The position numbers and the translations under genes were made by a program. Shown piece after piece: positions 60,472 to 64,000 of a stretch of 64,000 nt of DNA; within the stretch, counting starts at the first letter, position 1, and the number at the start of each line of letters is the position of its first letter. Source of the stretch: Gonatopus flavifemur (lineage: Eukaryota > Arthropoda > Insecta > Hymenoptera > Dryinidae); assembly GCA_018340375.1 (NCBI GenBank), contig JAFFJZ010000003.1:19220001-19284000 (forward strand), read 5' to 3'. The notes beneath the pieces were generated by a model, which ran no database searches, was not told where the DNA came from, and was given only the letters and a program-made list of their open reading frames with translations.

Positions 60472-60540
60472 TCACGTCGAGTCGTTGATTTTGACCACCC
60501 CGGAATCGGGTGTCCATCGTCTGTGTTCATAGTTAACTTC
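60472..60540 (-). CDS. Candidate terminal exon, unknown gene
   Basis: The acceptor GCTTACCTTAG precedes 60540. In phase 0 the frame runs 22 codons (starting EVNYEHRRWTPDSGVV) to a TGA at 60474-60472, which would directly follow the phase-0 donor of the exon at 61342-61461. In another phase the same segment is open for 70 codons to 60330 (KLTMNTDDGHPIPGW ... YSRPTFPGCYE) and is equally coding-like. One of the two frames is probably real; transcript data would decide. No family recognised. Confidence 0.35.
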   Translation of the reverse strand, partial: EVNYEHRRWTPDSGVVKINDST

Positions 60541-61341
60541 CTAAGGTAAGCGTTTTGAATCATCTTTTTCCAAAAAATTCGTGTGTCCAATTTGGTTTCG
60601 ATTCCGGTTTTCAATAAAACTTCTTTTCTCGTTTATGAGAAGATAACCTGTTGGCGGACTTTTATTTGATCACAAGTGATCCAAGATGATCCATTCACTC
60701 ATCGCTGGTTCAATAGCCTTTTACTTGAGTTTTACTGGAAGTTCACGGGATTTTACCAAAACAAATCCTCATTGATTTCTGATTTTATTCGATAAGCAAC
60801 TTTCTATTCATAAAACATATACATATCGTGAAGTTGGTTCCTCTAATCTCTATATTGCATCTTGAATTCTTCATCTCTGGAAATACAGGAAGTTGAGAGG
60901 ATTCTTGAACTAAATTCTAGGTTGTTTTTTTGTATACAATATCTTATCGATACATTTACCGAGCAATTATCTGTGAGGAAAGATCATAAAAATGGATTGT
61001 ACATTTAACGGAATGTTGAATAAATTAACTTTTTCTTAATCTCAATAGGATTAAAAATCTCACAATCATTCTCTTGGCGTATGAAACTTATTTCTTCAAA
61101 CGAATTCGCAAATTCAACGCTAAAATTTGCATTCCGATATTCGAAGTTACCTCTTCCGAATTTGAGAGATTTGTCTGTGCAAGTTCAAAATCAAGGAATA
61201 AAAAAAACAAAAATATATTTGATACCACGGTGAAAGGGTTAATCGCGACATATTGGGCACGCATAAAATTGGAAAGTACTGAAATTGAAGTCTCGTTTTG
61301 TTTGAGAGCAAAAGATTCGAACGCGTTCCGAATAAACTCAC

Positions 61342-61461
61342 CTGCGTGCCGTCGTGATCGTGACCGAAATAAAGTTCACCTGGTGTCCGCCGAGGAAGTG
61401 TAAACACATCGGAGTCTATGGTACCCCGGATACTTCTTCGACCCGTATTTCTTGTAACTTT
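61342..61461 (-). CDS. Probable internal exon (120 bp, phase 0-0), unknown gene
   Basis: A pyrimidine-rich acceptor (CCTTTATTTTTCAATTAAAG) precedes 61461 and a consensus donor CAG|GTGAGT follows 61342. The 40 codons between are rich in C/G third bases and encode a polar basic segment (RNTGRRSIRGTIDSDVFTLP, then RRTPGELYFGHDHDGTQ). Symmetric phase, good splice sites and codon choice make this the most convincing orphan exon in the window. The rest of the gene must lie mostly to the right of the window (5' side) and perhaps at 60.5 and 55.7 kb (3' side). I do not recognise the protein; it could be the cytoplasmic tail of a membrane protein. Confidence 0.5.
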
Positions 61462-61469
61462 CTTTAATT

Positions 61470-62625
61470 GAAAAATAAAGGAAAAATGCAGGAAAAAAAA
61501 GAGAGGACGTGTCAACGAAATCGTTTTAATCGTTCGAACGGTTGATCCATCGTTGTAAAAACAATTGATTAATTCACTGAGTCATATGTATATAAAAGTA
61601 TATTTAATCGAACAGTGTTTTCAAATATAGATGATTGAAATGTAAAGAGGTTTAACATCTGAGATGACTAATGTTGGCATAACTCATCAATTAGTGCAAT
61701 ACCTCTACAGTTTTTTATATCCCTTCCGTAAAGACATGGATACCGAGAATATGAGAATTTTTATACTTCAATTATATAATACAATGAAAGTGAAACCATC
61801 ATGTTAAAAGTAAAATCTATTCACAGCAAATGAAATCATAAGAGGTTCAATTATAAATGATAAATGTATCAGTCTGAGCAATGAAGTAATGATATTGCGT
61901 TCATTATCTGATTCAGTGTGAAAGAATGGATACTTTCAACCACAGATTCGTTGTTTAAATTGATGGTATCGATCAATTATACCTTGACGCCGCAAGTTAT
62001 TCTGCTGGTTGCAATATTTAAGTCAGATTCATTTGCTACACATGGTTACACAATTATTTTGAACAAATCCAATTCTTTCTCGGCATATTTTCGATCGCTG
62101 TCATTTGCATTTCATCTTTGAAAATTTTCTTCCCATACTTACTTCATAGATCGTACCCAGACCCCACAACAGTTCAGAGTATGTTGAGAATGTATACACT
62201 CGAGGCGTTATATTGAATTCTCTCTATTCCATTATCAATTGACGGAATGATTCCATTTTTAATTGAAAAAATATGTGATATGTGAAGTTTTCAGGCTTTG
62301 ACCCTTGAATCGACACTTGAATCAGGTTAAATTGTAAATAAAATCCACCTAAAACTTTCGGCATCGAACTGGAAGCAATCAACCCGTACATTTGTACAGA
62401 AAATCACGTGAGAATTCTAGTACACGTATCGGAAAATTGTTGTATTTATGCTGAAAGATTGAACTGGAAAATTTGAAATTTCATATAAAGTATGATAACT
62501 CCCAGTACAGGAGGAATTTTTCTGTATATGGATAGTAGGAATTTATTATGAGATAAAAATTATTGAATCCATTATGGAATTTTCAGTAGAATTTATTGTA
62601 AAGTTCCCATCCCATTTTGCAATTG
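61470..62625. other. Presumed intron, no gene seen
   Basis: AT-rich, no supported exon. Confidence 0.35.
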
Positions 62626-62629
62626 CCGC

Positions 62630-62830
62630 ACTGAGAAAAATGGATGGTTGCAGTGACCAATTCGTTAGTTAAATACGGTTTAGACAATTAATTGGTTGTC
62701 ACAATCAGTTCTGTTGGTTATGATGACCATGTCAAACAATACAGTTTGAACAACCAACGGAATTGATTGTTACAACCACATAATTGGTTATGATGACCAA
62801 TTAATTGGTTGGACCTTTTTAATCATCAAA
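62630..62830. repeat. Imperfect internal repeats of ACCAATTAATTGGTT type
   Basis: Starts with the recurrent CACTGAGAAAAATGG motif and contains several alternating GGTTATGATGACCA, ACAATTAATTGGTTG and AACCAACGGAATTG words in both orientations, forming a multi-hairpin region. Confidence 0.5.
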
Positions 62831-63006
62831 TTGATTAATGCAACTTGGTCAAAATTTTAACTATCTCTCTAAATTTCTTGGAGCCAAAATACTGCAACTC
62901 CGATAAGGCTGAGAATTCCACTCTTCAAGGGAACACCAGCGGTTCCTGACGATGCAACCCGAGCCAAACAATTTCAATCAAAGATTAATTTTAATTGACT
63001 TACGAA

Positions 63007-63206
63007 TAGTGTTTCGAACGAGACCGAGACTGATCTCGGTATCGACGCCCAGATCGAGACAAACAATTACTTTTCGAGATCGAGACGATACCGAAACGTA
63101 TAAAATGCATTGTCGAAACCGAGAATGGCGAGAATCTCGACTCGAAACCGAGACGATACTGATTTTGTCGAGACAAAAGCGAGATCGAGACGAGAACGAA
63201 ACACTA
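63007..63206. mobile_element. 200-bp hAT-like element with GAGAC-rich core, exact 8-bp duplication
   Basis: The ends TAGTGTTTCG and CGAAACACTA are perfect inverses, flanked by exact CTTACGAA (62999-63006 and 63207-63214). The interior is a degenerate CGAGAC/CGAGATCGAGAC array, which produces an Arg/Asp/Glu-rich frame on the plus strand that is an artefact of the repeat. Confidence 0.85.
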
Positions 63207-63577
63207 CTTACGAATCCAAAACTACTCTACAAATCTGCAAGGATGAGGAATTGCTCGTTTTATCCCATTAAGTCTCATACTTGCGCTTGTCGTCCTTTAG
63301 TGGTATTTTCACTTGTTCCAAATGAACTATCATTCATGAAATGAATATGCATTCCTAACTTCAAATCTCAGACTATCCCTTCAAAAGAGTGTAAATTTCG
63401 TGTAGAAATTTGACAAGTTCACTTCTGGCTGACTGAAGAATGGTTGATCCACTTCGAAAATCTTATGAAAACTGACACGTGGACTTTATGAGACCATTTT
63501 TAACGAGATCAGGTATCGTTCTGCTCATGGAAACAATAAAATTGAAGAAACAAATCCAGCCACGACAGCAGTTACAA

Positions 63578-63712
63578 GAGATTTTGAAAGAATTGATTCT
63601 TTTTTTACAGGATTTTTATCGACATTTGATACAAATTTCATAAAAATGAATAAAAACTTGATAAATTTTTTACAAAAAAGATTCTATTCTTTTAAAATTC
63701 TTCATCACTAAG
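63578..63712. mobile_element. TAGTG-family MITE, degenerate
   Basis: The arms TTTTGAAAGAATTGATTCTTTTTTTAC and the right-hand mirror are imperfect inverses. The right terminus CATCACTA matches the family, but the left terminus is lost. Confidence 0.5.
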
Positions 63713-63904
63713 CTAGGAATTGTACTTTTATCACATTTTATGAGCTTCACTGAACAATGTCATAAAAGCGTATGAACCCAACTAGAAATTTTCTTTTCTG
63801 AAAATTGGACGATCTGTGGCCCTATCTCAGCCCAGATCAATCCAACTTGATCCAAAAAAAAAACATGAACTTGAACTCATTTGCCTACTACAATTTAGCT
63901 TGTT

Positions 63905-64000
63905 TGAATGTTCAGTGGCAAAATTTCTGGGATTATATATAATTTATATATAATTCTGAACATTTTGTCCATCATAATTTATTTATTGTTGCACCTCTGC
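63905..64000. repeat. AATTATATATAATT palindromic repeat at window end
   Basis: GATTATATATAATTTATATATAATTCTGAACATTTT-type sequence, also seen near 9545, 17060, 18640 and 40850. Non-coding. Confidence 0.4.

Noticed and set aside
61074..61403. 109-codon plus-strand frame
   Set aside because: Antisense to the much better supported minus-strand exon 61342-61461.
62952..63344. 130-codon Arg/Asp-rich plus-strand frame
   Set aside because: Overlaps the GAGAC-rich transposon at 63007-63206; the composition is a repeat artefact.
1..64000. CRISPR arrays, bacterial operons, phage or plasmid functions
   Set aside because: The window is eukaryotic, with introns and mariner/MITE elements; no regularly spaced direct repeats or prokaryotic gene layout are present.

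Overview
The window is AT-rich eukaryotic DNA and almost certainly comes from an insect. Genes are split by short GT-AG introns, mariner transposons and many small inverted-repeat elements (MITEs) are present, and the recognisable proteins are animal orthologues. A hymenopteran is possible, but I cannot prove the order from sequence alone. Most open frames in the window are chance frames in AT-rich intergenic or intronic DNA.

Layout. Positions 1-23.0 kb are gene-poor and hold transposon remnants, microsatellites, one GC-rich CRE-containing promoter-like island (about 14.88-15.58 kb) and a few unproven exon candidates. Positions 23.0-37.2 kb form a minus-strand cluster: ANKRD39 (23.0-23.65 kb), then three genes whose products share a small domain resembling GTP cyclohydrolase I feedback regulatory protein (GFRP/GCHFR) at 25.0-25.4, 31.5-34.0 and 36.75-37.2 kb. 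The middle copy has a phase-1 donor that fits exactly onto the last exon of a BED-zinc-finger/coiled-coil gene (26.0-27.0 kb), so two alternative 5' parts appear to share one 3' exon. The intron between them carries a decayed 1.24-kb mariner. Positions 37.2-44.0 kb are repeat-rich. Positions 44.1-46.7 kb hold two convergent genes, heparan sulfate 2-O-sulfotransferase (plus, seven exons) and the N-terminal Xaa-Pro-Lys methyltransferase NTMT1 (minus, four exons), with only 51 bp between their stop codons. Positions 47-64 kb are again gene-poor. They contain a second mariner interrupted by a 502-bp element, several more MITEs, and orphan exon-like segments on the minus strand (61342-61461, 60472-60540, 55590-55724) that may be the 3' part of a gene entering from beyond the right edge.

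Mobile DNA. Several MITE families can be defined from target-site duplications visible here. One is a TAGTG...CACTA family with 8-bp duplications (hAT-like, several copies). Another is an AGCTGAAAC family with 9-bp duplications (Mutator-like, two copies). There are CAGGG...CCCTGG elements, one with a clean 8-bp duplication. Finally, a group of CCC...GGG elements makes 2-bp duplications, and one of these sits inside the mariner and lets its exact ends be read.

No shared pathway joins the recognised genes, apart from the GFRP-like trio. If those are true GFRP relatives they would act on tetrahydrobiopterin synthesis.
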